A DNA stretch of 62,580 bases, taken from Streptomyces griseicoloratus. GTDB taxonomy: Bacteria; Actinomycetota; Actinomycetes; Streptomycetales; Streptomycetaceae. Within the stretch, counting starts at the first letter, position 1. Each line of letters opens with the position of its first letter. The notes under the pieces were generated by a model that was not told the origin of the DNA, ran no database searches, and saw only the letters and a list, made by a program, of their open reading frames with translations. The DNA lies in assembly GCF_014534645.1 (NCBI RefSeq), contig NZ_JACVQF010000212.1, forward strand, positions 1-62,580, written 5' to 3'. The position numbers were made by a program, and so were the translations under genes. Below are positions 35,141 through 43,974 of this stretch, piece by piece.

Positions 35141-36504
35141 GACACGCCCTGGGCCGGCCGGTCCGGCAGTATCGGGTAACTCCCCGTGTTCGTCGGTGCG
35201 TGCTCCGGCAGCCACAGCACGGCGACCGCGCCCTCGGCCGGCACGTGCTCGGGCGCCCCGGCCGGCCGCACGTTGCGGAACGTCAGCCTGGCGCCCAGCA
35301 CCCGGGCCTGCCCGGCCGCGATGGTCAGTCCGAGCCCGTGTCCGCGGCCGGCCCGGTCCGCGCTGCCGGTGCGGAAGCGGCTCGGGCCCTCGGCCAGCAG
35401 GTCGCCGGGGAAGCCGGGACCGTGGTCGCGGACCCGGATCACCCGGCCCTCGACGCTCACCTCGATGGGCGGCCTGCCGTGCCGGGCGGCGTTGGCGAGC
35501 AGATTGAACAGCACGCGCTCCAGCCGGCGCGGGTCGGTGGTGACCTCCGACTCGTGCACGACCCGCACGTCCACGTCCGGGTCCTTGGCCGCCACCCGCC
35601 GGGTGACGAAGTCGCCCAGCATGATGTCCTGCAGCTCGGCCCGCTCCGAGGCGCTGTCCAGGCGGGCGACCTCCAGCACGTCCTCCACCAGCGTCCGCAT
35701 GGCCTTCGCCCGGTCCAGCACCAGCTCCGTGGGCCGGCCCGGCGGAAGCAGCTCGGCCGCCGTGAGCAGCCCGGTCACCGGAGTGCGCAGTTCGTGCGCG
35801 ATGTCGGCGGTGACCCGGCGCTCGGCCTCCAGCCGCTGCCGCAGTGCGTCCGCCATCGCGTCCACGGCGCTGGCGAGGTCGTCGGTCTCGTCGCGCACGA
35901 CCCCGCCGATGGCGTCCCGGACCCGCACCTCGCTCTCGCCCTTGGCGACCTGGTTCGCGGCGGCGGCGGCCTTGCGCAGCCGGCGCGACAGCTGCCCGCC
36001 GATGAGCACGCCCAGCGCGCTGCCGCCGAGGACGACCGCGATGGAGCCGATGACCAGGGCCTGGTCGAGGTCCTTCAGGATGTCGGAGCTGCGGTCGGTG
36101 AACCCGGAGTGCAGCGAGATCACGTGCCCGTCCTTGAGCGGCACGGCCGCCCAGATGTCCGTCACACCGTCCGCCCGCTCGGAGACGTACGTCGCCCGCC
36201 GCCCGTCCTCGACCTTCTTGCGCAGCTCGGCCGGCAGCTCTGGGTCGTCGATCTGGGCGTTCGGGAAGTTCAGCCGCCCGGACAGCTCGTAGTTGCGCTG
36301 GGCGATCAGGACCCGGTCGTCCGCCAGGTCGCGCGCGTTGTCCAGCATCGACACCCTGGCCGCGTTGTGCACGACCAGGCTCAGCGCGACCGCGACCAGC
36401 GCGCCGACCAGCGCGATGGCCGCGCTGAGCTTCCATCTCAGTCCCGTACGGATGCCCGTGCGCCCCGGCGTCGAGGCGGCCAGGCGATGGAGGAACCCCC
36501 GCAT
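35137..36504 (-). CDS. cseC: Sensor histidine kinase CseC
   Basis: 455 residues. Two membrane helices (about 27-47 and 150-172) flank a ~100-residue extracytoplasmic sensor. A HAMP linker (RRLRKAAAAANQVAKGESEV) follows, then the H box TADIAHELRTPVTG (His237), N box (ERVLFNLLANAARHGRPPIE) and G box (RDHGPGFP, GRGHGLGL). In S. coelicolor CseC senses cell-wall damage, for example by vancomycin, and activates CseB. The cseB stop is nine bases upstream, so the two are probably co-translated. Confidence 0.95.
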   Translation of the reverse strand: MRGFLHRLAASTPGRTGIRTGLRWKLSAAIALVGALVAVALSLVVHNAARVSMLDNARDLADDRVLIAQRNYELSGRLNFPNAQIDDPELPAELRKKVEDGRRATYVSERADGVTDIWAAVPLKDGHVISLHSGFTDRSSDILKDLDQALVIGSIAVVLGGSALGVLIGGQLSRRLRKAAAAANQVAKGESEVRVRDAIGGVVRDETDDLASAVDAMADALRQRLEAERRVTADIAHELRTPVTGLLTAAELLPPGRPTELVLDRAKAMRTLVEDVLEVARLDSASERAELQDIMLGDFVTRRVAAKDPDVDVRVVHESEVTTDPRRLERVLFNLLANAARHGRPPIEVSVEGRVIRVRDHGPGFPGDLLAEGPSRFRTGSADRAGRGHGLGLTIAAGQARVLGARLTFRNVRPAGAPEHVPAEGAVAVLWLPEHAPTNTGSYPILPDRPAQGVS

Positions 36505-36513
36505 GTCCCCTGC

Positions 36514-37218
36514 TCAGGCCTTCAACTTGTAGCCGAAGCCACGGACCGTCTCGATGCGGTCCTGGCCGATCTTGGTCCGCAGCCGCTGCACATGGACGTC
36601 GACGACGCGCGTGTCACCGCCCCAGCCGTAGTCCCACACGCGCTCCAGGAGCCGGTCGCGCGAGAGCACCGTGCCCGGCGCCGAGGAGAACTCCAGCAGC
36701 AGCCGCATCTCGGTCGGCGTCAGCGCCACCGGCCGGCCGGCCCGGCGCACCTCCATGCCCTCGGTGTCCACCTCCAGCTCGCCGAAGGTCAGCAGCCCGC
36801 CGTTGCCGTCGGCACCCCCCGCGTCCGCCCGGACACCGCCCCCGGCGTGCCCGAAGCGGCGCAGCACCGCCCGGATCCGGGCGACCAGCACGGCCCCGTC
36901 GAACGGCTTGGTCACATAGTCGTCGGCGCCCGCCTCCAGGCCGAGGACGACGTCGATGGAGTCCGCCCGCGCCGACAGCATGATCACCGGCACGGTGGAC
37001 TCGTCCCGTATCCGGCGGCACAGGCTGACGCCGTCGAGACCGGGGACCATGACGTCCAGCAGCGCGATGTCGGGGCGGTTCGCCCGGAACGCCTCCAGGC
37101 CCGCCAGGCCGTCGGGCATCGCGGTGACCGCGAAGCCGTCGCGCTCCAGCGCGAGCTGGGTGGCCTCGCGGATGACGTCGTCGTCCTCGACGAACAGGAC
37201 GTGGGTCTGGTCTGCCAT
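36514..37218 (-). CDS. cseB: Response regulator CseB (OmpR family)
   Basis: 234 residues from the ATG at 37218. The receiver domain has VLFVEDDD and phospho-acceptor Asp55 (LLDVMVPGLDG), with MLSARAD and KPFD. A winged-helix DNA-binding domain ends RTKIGQDRIETVRGFGYKLK. In S. coelicolor phosphorylated CseB activates the sigE promoter, so that envelope stress raises sigma-E. An upstream in-frame start was rejected because it would add a poorly conserved Arg/Thr-rich extension. Confidence 0.95.
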   Translation of the reverse strand: MADQTHVLFVEDDDVIREATQLALERDGFAVTAMPDGLAGLEAFRANRPDIALLDVMVPGLDGVSLCRRIRDESTVPVIMLSARADSIDVVLGLEAGADDYVTKPFDGAVLVARIRAVLRRFGHAGGGVRADAGGADGNGGLLTFGELEVDTEGMEVRRAGRPVALTPTEMRLLLEFSSAPGTVLSRDRLLERVWDYGWGGDTRVVDVHVQRLRTKIGQDRIETVRGFGYKLKA

Positions 37219-37339
37219 CCCGGTGCTCTCAGTCCTCGTTGTGGTGGTCGGGGTGCGCTCGCTTCTCCATCGGTCCGAGCGGCCCGGTCGGTTCACGCCG
37301 CCCGGTCGGTTCACGCCACTCGGCCGGTCCTCCGCCCGG

Positions 37340-37996
37340 TCAGGGCTCCGGAGCCGGTGTGGGCGCGTTCCCGACGGCGTTGCTGTAGTCGTTGTGCGTG
37401 CGGTACCGCTCGGTGAACCGGCCCGAGGACCAGCGGTACGTGATCACGTTCTCGCCGGACGGACTCGACACCGGGTCGCCCCTCTCGTACACCTGCTTGG
37501 TCACCACCAGGTCGCCGCGGTCGATCTCCGCGTAGACCGGGGGTTCCTCCGCCTTGAACACATTCTGGTACCGGCCTTCCGTCCGCCGGTACACGTAACT
37601 GCCCACACCCACCGCGTCACCGCAGGTCAGCACATTCACGACGACGTCCTCGGCGGAAGAGCCGGTCAGCTCGCCGTACGAGACGTCGACCGGGTACTCG
37701 TCGGCGACGCACGGCTTCAGCTCCCGCTTGACCTCGGCGGAGACCCGGGGATCGGCCTTGACCAGCCGGACCGCGTCCACCCGGTCGGGAGTCCGGCTCG
37801 GGGAGGCCGCGGGGGAGGAGGCGGCGCCCGCCACCGAGTCGGCGTGGGCCGGGCCCTCGTCGCGGGCGCCGGTGCCGCCCGCGCCACAGCCGGCGAGCGA
37901 AACGGCGAGGGCGACGGACACGGCCGCCGCCGTGCTCGTCGCCTGAATGCTTCCCCGGGCCGGTCCGGTCCTCCCGCCGACGGTCAGGCCGCGCAA
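37340..37996 (-). CDS. cseA: Lipoprotein CseA, negative regulator of sigE
   Basis: 218 residues if the TTG at 37996 is the start; this overlaps the 3' end of sigE by 13 bases and is preceded by GAGGAG/GGGAG sites. The lipobox VSLAGC (Cys about 37) follows a hydrophobic stretch, so the mature protein is a lipid-anchored exported protein. Downstream segments include VADEYPVDVSYGELTGSSAE and YVYRRTEGRYQNVFKAEEPP. In S. coelicolor CseA dampens CseBC signalling. No ATG or GTG in frame precedes the lipobox, which supports the TTG start. Confidence 0.85.
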   Translation of the reverse strand: MRGLTVGGRTGPARGSIQATSTAAAVSVALAVSLAGCGAGGTGARDEGPAHADSVAGAASSPAASPSRTPDRVDAVRLVKADPRVSAEVKRELKPCVADEYPVDVSYGELTGSSAEDVVVNVLTCGDAVGVGSYVYRRTEGRYQNVFKAEEPPVYAEIDRGDLVVTKQVYERGDPVSSPSGENVITYRWSSGRFTERYRTHNDYSNAVGNAPTPAPEP

Positions 37997-38523
37997 CGCT
38001 CCCGCTCCTCACGCTCCAGCGCGCGTGCGTCCAGATCGCGGGCGACCAGCTCCTCGCGGAGCCGGGCGAGCGCCCGGTGCAGCGTGCTCTTGACCGTTCC
38101 GGCCGACATGCCGAGGGCGGCGGCCGTCTCCTCCGTGGACATCTGCTCCCAGTGTCGCAGCACCACGACGCTGCGCTGCTTCGGGGCGAGCACCTTCATG
38201 ACGTCCATCAGCAGGGCCCGGTCCGCGTGCTGCTCGGTGGAGTCGTCGACGCAGGCCTCCGGCAGCTGCTCCGTCGGCACCTCCTCCAGCTTCCGCGCGC
38301 GCCACCACTCGGTCCGCGTGTTGATCATCACGCGGCGCAGATAGGCGTCCGCCAGCCGCTTGTCCGCGATGCCGTCCCAGCGGCCGTACGTCCGCGCCAG
38401 CGCGGTCTGGAGCAGGTCCTGGGCGTCGACGGGGTCGGGGACCAGGCGCCGGGCACTGCGCAGCAGCGCGTCCTGCCGGGTGCGGACGTACTCCTCGAAC
38501 TCGAGCACCTCGCCCTGCGCCAT
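37984..38523 (-). CDS. sigE: RNA polymerase sigma factor SigE (ECF, cell envelope stress)
   Basis: 179 residues. ECF sigma factor: region 2 (VPDPVDAQDLLQTALARTYG, with LADAYLRRVMINTRTEWWRA) and region 4 (LAPKQRSVVVLRHWEQMSTE, then ALGMSAGTVKSTLHRALARL). In Streptomyces SigE directs cell-wall and envelope-repair genes and is itself driven by CseB. The gene order sigE-cseA-cseB-cseC is exactly that of S. coelicolor. The 5' region carries a stable hairpin at 38558-38582. Confidence 0.97.
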   Translation of the reverse strand: MAQGEVLEFEEYVRTRQDALLRSARRLVPDPVDAQDLLQTALARTYGRWDGIADKRLADAYLRRVMINTRTEWWRARKLEEVPTEQLPEACVDDSTEQHADRALLMDVMKVLAPKQRSVVVLRHWEQMSTEETAAALGMSAGTVKSTLHRALARLREELVARDLDARALEREERERCAA

Positions 38524-38557
38524 GTGAACCGCCTCCCGTGTCCCCGTTGGTCCTCAG

Positions 38558-38582
38558 CCGTGCCCTTGCCTGCCGGGCACGG
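38558..38582 (-). other. Hairpin in the sigE upstream region
   Basis: CCGTGCCC and GGGCACGG form an eight-base-pair stem with a nine-base loop, 35 bases upstream of the sigE ATG. It may lie in the 5' untranslated leader. No convincing -35/-10 pair was found nearby, in keeping with an activator-dependent promoter. Confidence 0.4.
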
Positions 38583-38797
38583 AATGAAGGTAGGGAAGCG
38601 TTGTCACGACGCTGTGCGAAGCAGCCTGCGGCTGGCAATCGGCTGTCCGTCGGTTGTGTAACGGAAGTAGGAACGGGGTAAGCCGGAGGGTCGCTTGGAG
38701 CGGCTGTGTGCCGATTTGCCCGGGCGGGTGACCGGCACGGAGACCACTGCGGCCGTGACCGGGCGACGCCCCGCGCTGTGCCCCGCCCGTGCGCCGA

Positions 38798-38887
38798 CTC
38801 AGCGGCGGCCGGTACGGCCCGTCGGCTCAGCGGGGACCGGTGCGGCCGGTGCAACCGACGTCTCAGCGGCGGCCGGTACGGCCCGTC
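38798..38887. repeat. 26-base direct repeat and degenerate copies between sigE and mutY
   Basis: Positions 38798-38823 are repeated exactly at 38862-38887, 64 bases apart. Shorter degenerate forms (CTCACCG-x-ACGG-x-CCGTCA) follow at 38889-38925, and one more lies inside the mutY 3' end near 38928-38955. The surrounding 38660-38924 has no supported gene. Confidence 0.7.
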
Positions 38888-38924
38888 AGCTCACCGTACG
38901 GTCCGTCACTCACCGCACCGGCCG

Positions 38925-39881
38925 TCAGCTCAGCGGCAGCCGGTACAGGCCGTCCGGCAGTGGCTCCACCAGGCCGTCGGCGACGAGGCCGTCCAGGGCG
39001 CGGGCGCGCTGGACCGGTTCGTGCCACACCTGGTCGAGCGCCGCCTGCGGAACCGGCCCGTGTGCCTCCCGCAGCACCGCCAGCAGCCGGCCGCGCACCT
39101 GCCGGTCCGTGCCCGCGTACGTCTGGCCGCGGCGCGCCGGGCCCTCGTGCTCGGGCTTGCCGGCCAGCCGCCAGGCGCACAGCGCCGCGATGGGGCAGCG
39201 GTGACAGGACTCGTTCCGGGCCGTGCACACGAGCGCGCCCAGCTCCATCGACGCCGCCGCCCAGCGAGCGGCGGTCCGCTCGTCCTCGGGCAGCAGCGCG
39301 CGGGCCAGCTTGCGTTCGGCGGCGGTCGTCGCGTTCGGCGGGTACTGCACGCCCGTGACCGCCCGTGCGAAGACCCGCCGCACGTTGGTGTCCAGCACCG
39401 CGTGCCGCTGGCCGTACGCGAAGGAGGCCACCGCCGCGGCCGTGTACTCGCCGATGCCGGGCAGCGCCAGCAGCTGGGCGTGGTCCGCCGGTACGTCCCC
39501 GCCGTGCCGTTCCGTTATGGCCACCGCGGCGCCGTGCAGCCGCAGCGCGCGGCGCGGATAGCCGAGCCGGCCCCAGGCGCGGACCGCCTCGCCGGGCGGC
39601 TGGGCGGCGAGGTCGGCGGGACGCGGCCAGCGGGCCATCCACTGCTCGTAGACGGGCAGGACCCGGTTCACCGGCGTCTGCTGGAGCATGAACTCACTGA
39701 CCATCACCCCCCACGCACCGGCCTCCGGACGCCGCCACGGCAGGTCGCGGGCGTGCTCGTCGAACCAGTCGATGACGGGGGAGTGCAGCGGCACGCCGGG
39801 GGCGGCGCGCCCGGTGGCCGGGGCGGAGACGGGAGCGGAGTCGGCGGAACCGGTGGGCGAGGGCATCGTGGGCGTAGTCAT
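38925..39881 (-). CDS. mutY: A/G-specific adenine DNA glycosylase
   Basis: 318 residues from the ATG at 39881. It removes adenine mispaired with 8-oxoguanine. The catalytic Glu is in SEFMLQQTPVNRV, the helix-hairpin-helix is LLALPGIGEYTAAAVASFAY, the catalytic Asp is in AVLDTNVRRVFARA, and the iron-sulfur cluster ligands fit C-x6-C-x2-C-x5-C (CTARNESCHRCPIAALC). The MutT-like C-terminal recognition domain is short compared with E. coli MutY, as in many actinobacteria. Nothing in its neighbourhood suggests a shared operon. Confidence 0.95.
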   Translation of the reverse strand: MTTPTMPSPTGSADSAPVSAPATGRAAPGVPLHSPVIDWFDEHARDLPWRRPEAGAWGVMVSEFMLQQTPVNRVLPVYEQWMARWPRPADLAAQPPGEAVRAWGRLGYPRRALRLHGAAVAITERHGGDVPADHAQLLALPGIGEYTAAAVASFAYGQRHAVLDTNVRRVFARAVTGVQYPPNATTAAERKLARALLPEDERTAARWAAASMELGALVCTARNESCHRCPIAALCAWRLAGKPEHEGPARRGQTYAGTDRQVRGRLLAVLREAHGPVPQAALDQVWHEPVQRARALDGLVADGLVEPLPDGLYRLPLS

Positions 39882-39987
39882 GACCCTCCGATCCTGCCAC
39901 GGGAGGAGGGCCCCAGGGGCGGACCGCCACCCTGGGGAGGGCATGGCACCCGACGATCGGCAGAGGCGCCGCCCCGCCGTCCGCTTG

Positions 39988-39993
39988 TAGCGT
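39988..39993 (+). promoter_or_regulatory. Candidate -10 box, leaderless promoter of kinase gene
   Basis: TAGCGT followed by seven bases and the ATG at 40001. Confidence 0.45.
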
Positions 39994-40000
39994 CGACGGC

Positions 40001-41590
40001 ATGGAACGTCCCCGTCCGGCCGGTCGCGGCACACCCGGCAGCCTCGTCGCGGGAGCCCTGCTGTGGGCGGCACTCGCCCTTCCGGCGCTCACGGCGGACC
40101 GGCTCGGGCTGAACGAGCCGCGCCCCCTCTGGCTCCAGCTCGCCGGCCTGGGCGTGCTCGCCGCGGCCGTCGCCCTGTGCCGGCGGCAGCCGCTCGCGTC
40201 CTTCGCGCTGACCGCGGGCCTGAGCCTGGTCACGGCCCCCGCCCTGTTCACCGTCTCGTACGGCCCCGCGCTCGGCACCTTCGCCCTGCTGCTCGGCCTG
40301 CGCGCGGACCGGGCGCGCCCCGCGGCGGCCGCCTTCGCCGCCGTCGGCGTCGCCGGCACGGCGCGGATCGTGCTGGTCGGGGTCGACCCGGCACCGGAGT
40401 GGCTGGTCATGACGGGCACCCTGCTTTTCGGCTGCGTCTTCCCCTGGCTCGGCGGACGCTACTGGCGGCAGAGCCGCGCGCTGACCGAGGCGGGCTGGCA
40501 GCGCGCGGCACGCCTGGAGGACGAGCAGCGGCACGCCGAGGAACGTGCCCGGCTGCGCGAGCGCGCCAGGATCGCCCAGGACATGCACGACTCCCTGGGC
40601 CACGAACTGAGCCTGATCGCCCTGCGCGCGGCCGCCCTCCAGGTCGCCCCCGACCTCGCCGGTCACCACCGGGCCGCCGCGGCCGACCTGCGCGCGGCCG
40701 CCGCCGACGCCACCGACCGCCTGCACCGCATCATCGGCGTCCTGCGCGAGGACGACGAGCCCGTTCCGCTGGCCCCGGCGGGCGAGAGCGTCGAGGCACT
40801 CGTCGCCCGCGCCGCCGAGTCGGGACTGCCGGTGCGCTGGGAATCCCCGGACGCCGCCCCGGCCCCCGAGCCCGGCGGGGTCGCCGAGCGACTGATGCAC
40901 CGGGTGGTGCGCGAGGCGCTGACCAACGCGGCCCGGCACGCGCCGGGCGCCCCCGTCGTCGTGGCGGTCACCGGCCAGGCCCACGGCACCACCGTCACCG
41001 TCACCAACGGGCGGGCCACCGAGGAGAGCACCCCGTCGTCCGGCGGTTCGGGCCTGCTCGGGCTGCGGGCCGCGGTCACCGCGGTCGGCGGCGAGTTCCG
41101 GGCGGGCCCGCACGGGGAGGGGTTCCGGGTCCGGGCGTACGTCCCCGCGCAGCAGACCGCTGTCGCCGTGCCCCGCACCCCGGCGGCCCCCTTCGCGCTG
41201 GCCCGCCGGCGCGTCGTCCTCGGCCTCGGGGCCGCCGCCGGTGCGGGCGTCGTCCTGGTCGGGGCGGCCTTCGGCTGGTACGCGTACACGGAGACGCACT
41301 CGGTGCTCGACCCCGGCGCGTACGCGCAACTGCGCCCGGGCACGCCGTACGACGAGGTGGCGCGGGTGCTGCCGGACCGCTCGGTCGCCGACCCGCCCGC
41401 CGAACGCGCGCCCGCGCCGCCGAAGGGCGCCGACTGCCGCTACTACCGCTCCAGCGGCGAACTCCTCGTCTCCGTCGACCACTTCCGGCTCTGCTTCGAC
41501 CAGGAGGGACGGCTGGTCGCCAAGGACGTCGTCCCGCGCGCCGGACTGTCCGGCGAAGGACGCGAGGAATACGAGGAGTTCGCACGGTGA
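40001..41590 (+). CDS. NarL/DesK-type histidine kinase with C-terminal membrane-anchored extra domain
   Basis: 529 residues. About five N-terminal membrane spans (13-150) precede a coiled linker and the HisKA_3 motif IAQDMHDSLGHELSLI (His196), then an ATPase domain (REALTNAARHAPG; SGLLGLRAAV). Unusually, after the kinase there is a further membrane segment (about 410-430) and a ~95-residue domain with paired Cys (DCRYYRSSGE...FRLCFDQEGR) that resembles SmpA/OmlA-type small beta folds and should lie outside the cell. Its TGA overlaps the GTG of the response regulator. Confidence 0.9.
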   Translation: MERPRPAGRGTPGSLVAGALLWAALALPALTADRLGLNEPRPLWLQLAGLGVLAAAVALCRRQPLASFALTAGLSLVTAPALFTVSYGPALGTFALLLGLRADRARPAAAAFAAVGVAGTARIVLVGVDPAPEWLVMTGTLLFGCVFPWLGGRYWRQSRALTEAGWQRAARLEDEQRHAEERARLRERARIAQDMHDSLGHELSLIALRAAALQVAPDLAGHHRAAAADLRAAAADATDRLHRIIGVLREDDEPVPLAPAGESVEALVARAAESGLPVRWESPDAAPAPEPGGVAERLMHRVVREALTNAARHAPGAPVVVAVTGQAHGTTVTVTNGRATEESTPSSGGSGLLGLRAAVTAVGGEFRAGPHGEGFRVRAYVPAQQTAVAVPRTPAAPFALARRRVVLGLGAAAGAGVVLVGAAFGWYAYTETHSVLDPGAYAQLRPGTPYDEVARVLPDRSVADPPAERAPAPPKGADCRYYRSSGELLVSVDHFRLCFDQEGRLVAKDVVPRAGLSGEGREEYEEFAR

Positions 41591-42252
41591 TCCGGGTACT
41601 GCTGGCCGACGACGAGACGATGGTGCGGGCGGGGGTGCGCGCCATCCTGGCGAGCGGCGGTGAGAGCGAGGTCGTCGCCGAGGCCGGTGACGGCCGCGAG
41701 GCCGTCGAACTGGCCCGCGCCCACCGCCCCGACGTCGCGCTGCTCGACATCCGCATGCCCCGCCTGGACGGGCTCGCGGCGGCGGAGGAGATCGTGCGGA
41801 CGGTCCCCGGCACGGCCGTGGCGATGCTCACCACCTTCTCCGAACAGGCCTATGTGGCCCGCGCGCTGGCCGCCGGCGCCACCGGCTTCCTGCTGAAGTC
41901 CGGGGACCCGTACGAACTGATGGCGGGGGTGAGGGCGGTGGCGGACGGCGCGGCCTTCCTGTCGCCGAAGGTGGCCCGGTACGTGATCGAGGACCTCGGC
42001 CGTGGCGGGGGCGGCGGCCGGCTCGCCCGCGAGGAGCGGGCACGCGCGCGCGTGGCGGGCCTGAGCCCGCGCGAACGCGAGGTGCTCGGACTCGTCGGCG
42101 CCGGTCTGTCGAACCCGGAGATCGCGGTGCGGCTGCACCTGGTGGAGGGCACGGTGAAGGCGTACGTCAGCGCGGTCCTGGACCGGCTGGGGGTGCGCAA
42201 CCGGGTACAGGCGGCGATCGTGGCCTACGAGGCGGGGCTCGTGGACGCCTGA
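41587..42252 (+). CDS. LuxR/NarL-type response regulator
   Basis: 221 residues from a GTG overlapping the kinase stop (GTGA), so strictly coupled to the kinase. The receiver domain has VLLADDE and Asp54 (LLDIRMPRLDG), a TTFSEQAYV switch region and FLLKSGDPYELM. The C-terminal LuxR domain is LSPREREVLGLVGAGLSNPE with VEGTVKAYVSAVLDRLGVRN. Targets are unknown. Confidence 0.92.
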   Translation: MIRVLLADDETMVRAGVRAILASGGESEVVAEAGDGREAVELARAHRPDVALLDIRMPRLDGLAAAEEIVRTVPGTAVAMLTTFSEQAYVARALAAGATGFLLKSGDPYELMAGVRAVADGAAFLSPKVARYVIEDLGRGGGGGRLAREERARARVAGLSPREREVLGLVGAGLSNPEIAVRLHLVEGTVKAYVSAVLDRLGVRNRVQAAIVAYEAGLVDA

Positions 42253-42255
42253 CCC

Positions 42256-42900
42256 TCAGCGGCGGTGGGTGGCGTAGGGGGCCGCGTGGGCGGCGGCCGG
42301 CCCCGGCCCGGTCAGCCACCGTGCGAAGGGCGCCGACGACGCGCGCATCCCCTGGGCCAGCCGGGTCACCGGGCGCGTGCCGAGGCGTACGGCGACGACG
42401 GAGACGACGGCGCCGACGAGCAGGCCGGCGGCGACGTCGTGCGGGTAGTGCACGCCGACGAAGACCCGGGAGAAGGCCATGAGCAGGGCGAGCGGGGCCG
42501 TCAGCCAGATGATCGCGCGCCGGGTCAGGGCCAGGGTGACGGCGGCGGCGCCCGCGATGGTGGCGTGGTTGCTGGGGAAGGACCAGTCGCCGGTCGGCGG
42601 GCACTCCGCGAGCGACGGGACCGCCCCGGCCACCGCCCGGCACGGACGCTCCTCGGTGAAGCCGGACTTGAGCAACTCACTGCACACGTACGCCAAAGCC
42701 GTGGCCACGGGTGCAAGTACCGCTATCGCGAACGCCGTTGTGCTGCCGCGGCGCGCGCGCCACCAGGCGGCGACGAACAGCGCACCGAACAGGAGCAGTC
42801 CACCCTCCGTCCACAGTTCCGCCGTGTGCTGAACCCACGCCGGGGTGTCGTGGGCGAGGCCGGTGATGTCGCGGTAGAGCTCGTCGTCCTTGAAGTCCAT
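42256..42900 (-). CDS. PAP2-family membrane phosphatase
   Basis: 214 residues from the ATG at 42900. About five membrane segments. The three PAP2 motifs are visible: K-x6-R-P (KSGFTEERP), PSNHA and SRVFVGVHYPHD. Members dephosphorylate undecaprenyl diphosphate, phosphatidic acid or similar lipids at the outer face of the membrane. It converges with the response-regulator gene, three bases apart. Confidence 0.9.
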   Translation of the reverse strand: MDFKDDELYRDITGLAHDTPAWVQHTAELWTEGGLLLFGALFVAAWWRARRGSTTAFAIAVLAPVATALAYVCSELLKSGFTEERPCRAVAGAVPSLAECPPTGDWSFPSNHATIAGAAAVTLALTRRAIIWLTAPLALLMAFSRVFVGVHYPHDVAAGLLVGAVVSVVAVRLGTRPVTRLAQGMRASSAPFARWLTGPGPAAAHAAPYATHRR

Positions 42901-43063
42901 GGTCACAGACCGTAGGCAACACGGCGATCCGGTCACACCCCGCGATCGGCATGTGCGGCACCTGACGAAGGACAGGGGGTTCCGGGGCCGGTTCCGGGAT
43001 GATGATCGGGAAAAGTTGCCGCCCGGAACGGCGGGTGGGACAAGTCAACGCGCCGATCTCTCG

Positions 43064-43069
43064 TACAGT
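43064..43069 (+). promoter_or_regulatory. Candidate -10 box, leaderless promoter
   Basis: TACAGT followed by seven bases and the GTG at 43077. Confidence 0.45.
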
Positions 43070-43076
43070 TTGCGCC

Positions 43077-43907
43077 GTGGGATCTCTGCGCAATCCGGTC
43101 GGGCCGCTTCCCTCCTCCATCTACTGGCGTCGGAGGGCCGTACTCCTGTCCCTGCTCGCCCTGTTGGCGTTGCTGATCACATGGGTGGTCGTCGCCGGCG
43201 ACGGGGGCGGCGGGAAGGACCGCGAGGACGGTGCCAACGGCAAGAATCCCGCGCCGTCGATCACTCCGGGACCGTCGGGCTCCGGACCGGCGATAAGCCA
43301 GGCGCCCGGCGGGCGGGACGAGTCGGAGGGCGAGGAGTCGAGCGGTACGGGCACCGGCGGCGGTGACGGCTCCGGTGCCGGGTCGGGTTCCGGTGGCGGC
43401 TCCGGTGCGGGAGGATCCGGCGGTGTCGCCGGAGGCGGCGGCTCCGACGGCGGTACGACGGCCGGTGTCGGCGCGGGCGACGCGCTGCCCGCCGGGTCGG
43501 GACTGCCCGACTGCACGCCGGGCGCGGTGAAGTTCGGCCTGCGCAGCGTGCGCAACACCTACGAGCCCGGCCGGACGCCGGCCTTCGAACTGACCGTGCG
43601 GAACACCTCGGGCAGCGACTGCAAGATCGATCTCGGGCCGGAGAACGCGGTGTTGACGATCACTCAGGCCGGCGGCGACGACACCTACTGGGCGTCCGAC
43701 GACTGCCCCAAGGGCGCCGGAAGCCTGCAGTACCGGGTGCCTGCCAACAGCGCCATCACCTACACCGTGAAGTGGGACCGCAAGCCGAGCGCCCCCGAGT
43801 GCGGGACGCCTCCGGCGGGGTCGGCCAAGGCCGGCACGTACCTGGTGGAGGCCGAGGCCGCGGGATTCGCGAAGGTGCAGACGTCGTTCGTGCTGGAGAA
43901 CGACTGA
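43077..43907 (+). CDS. Membrane-anchored extracellular protein with Gly/Ser linker
   Basis: 276 residues from the GTG chosen because a -10-like TACAGT lies seven bases upstream. One N-terminal membrane helix (RAVLLSLLALLALLITWVVV) is followed by a long Gly/Ser-rich linker (about 50-145) and a ~125-residue beta-rich domain with three pairs of Cys (PDCTPGAVKFGLRSVRNTYE ... SDDCPKGAG ... APECGTPPAG). This resembles actinobacterial exported adhesion-like domains. Function is unknown. Confidence 0.75.
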   Translation: MGSLRNPVGPLPSSIYWRRRAVLLSLLALLALLITWVVVAGDGGGGKDREDGANGKNPAPSITPGPSGSGPAISQAPGGRDESEGEESSGTGTGGGDGSGAGSGSGGGSGAGGSGGVAGGGGSDGGTTAGVGAGDALPAGSGLPDCTPGAVKFGLRSVRNTYEPGRTPAFELTVRNTSGSDCKIDLGPENAVLTITQAGGDDTYWASDDCPKGAGSLQYRVPANSAITYTVKWDRKPSAPECGTPPAGSAKAGTYLVEAEAAGFAKVQTSFVLEND

Positions 43908-43974
43908 CGCGGGGCGCGGCCGCGCCCGCTCAGTCATGGCGTTCGAGGGTCTCGGACGTGGCCTTCGGGCGTCC

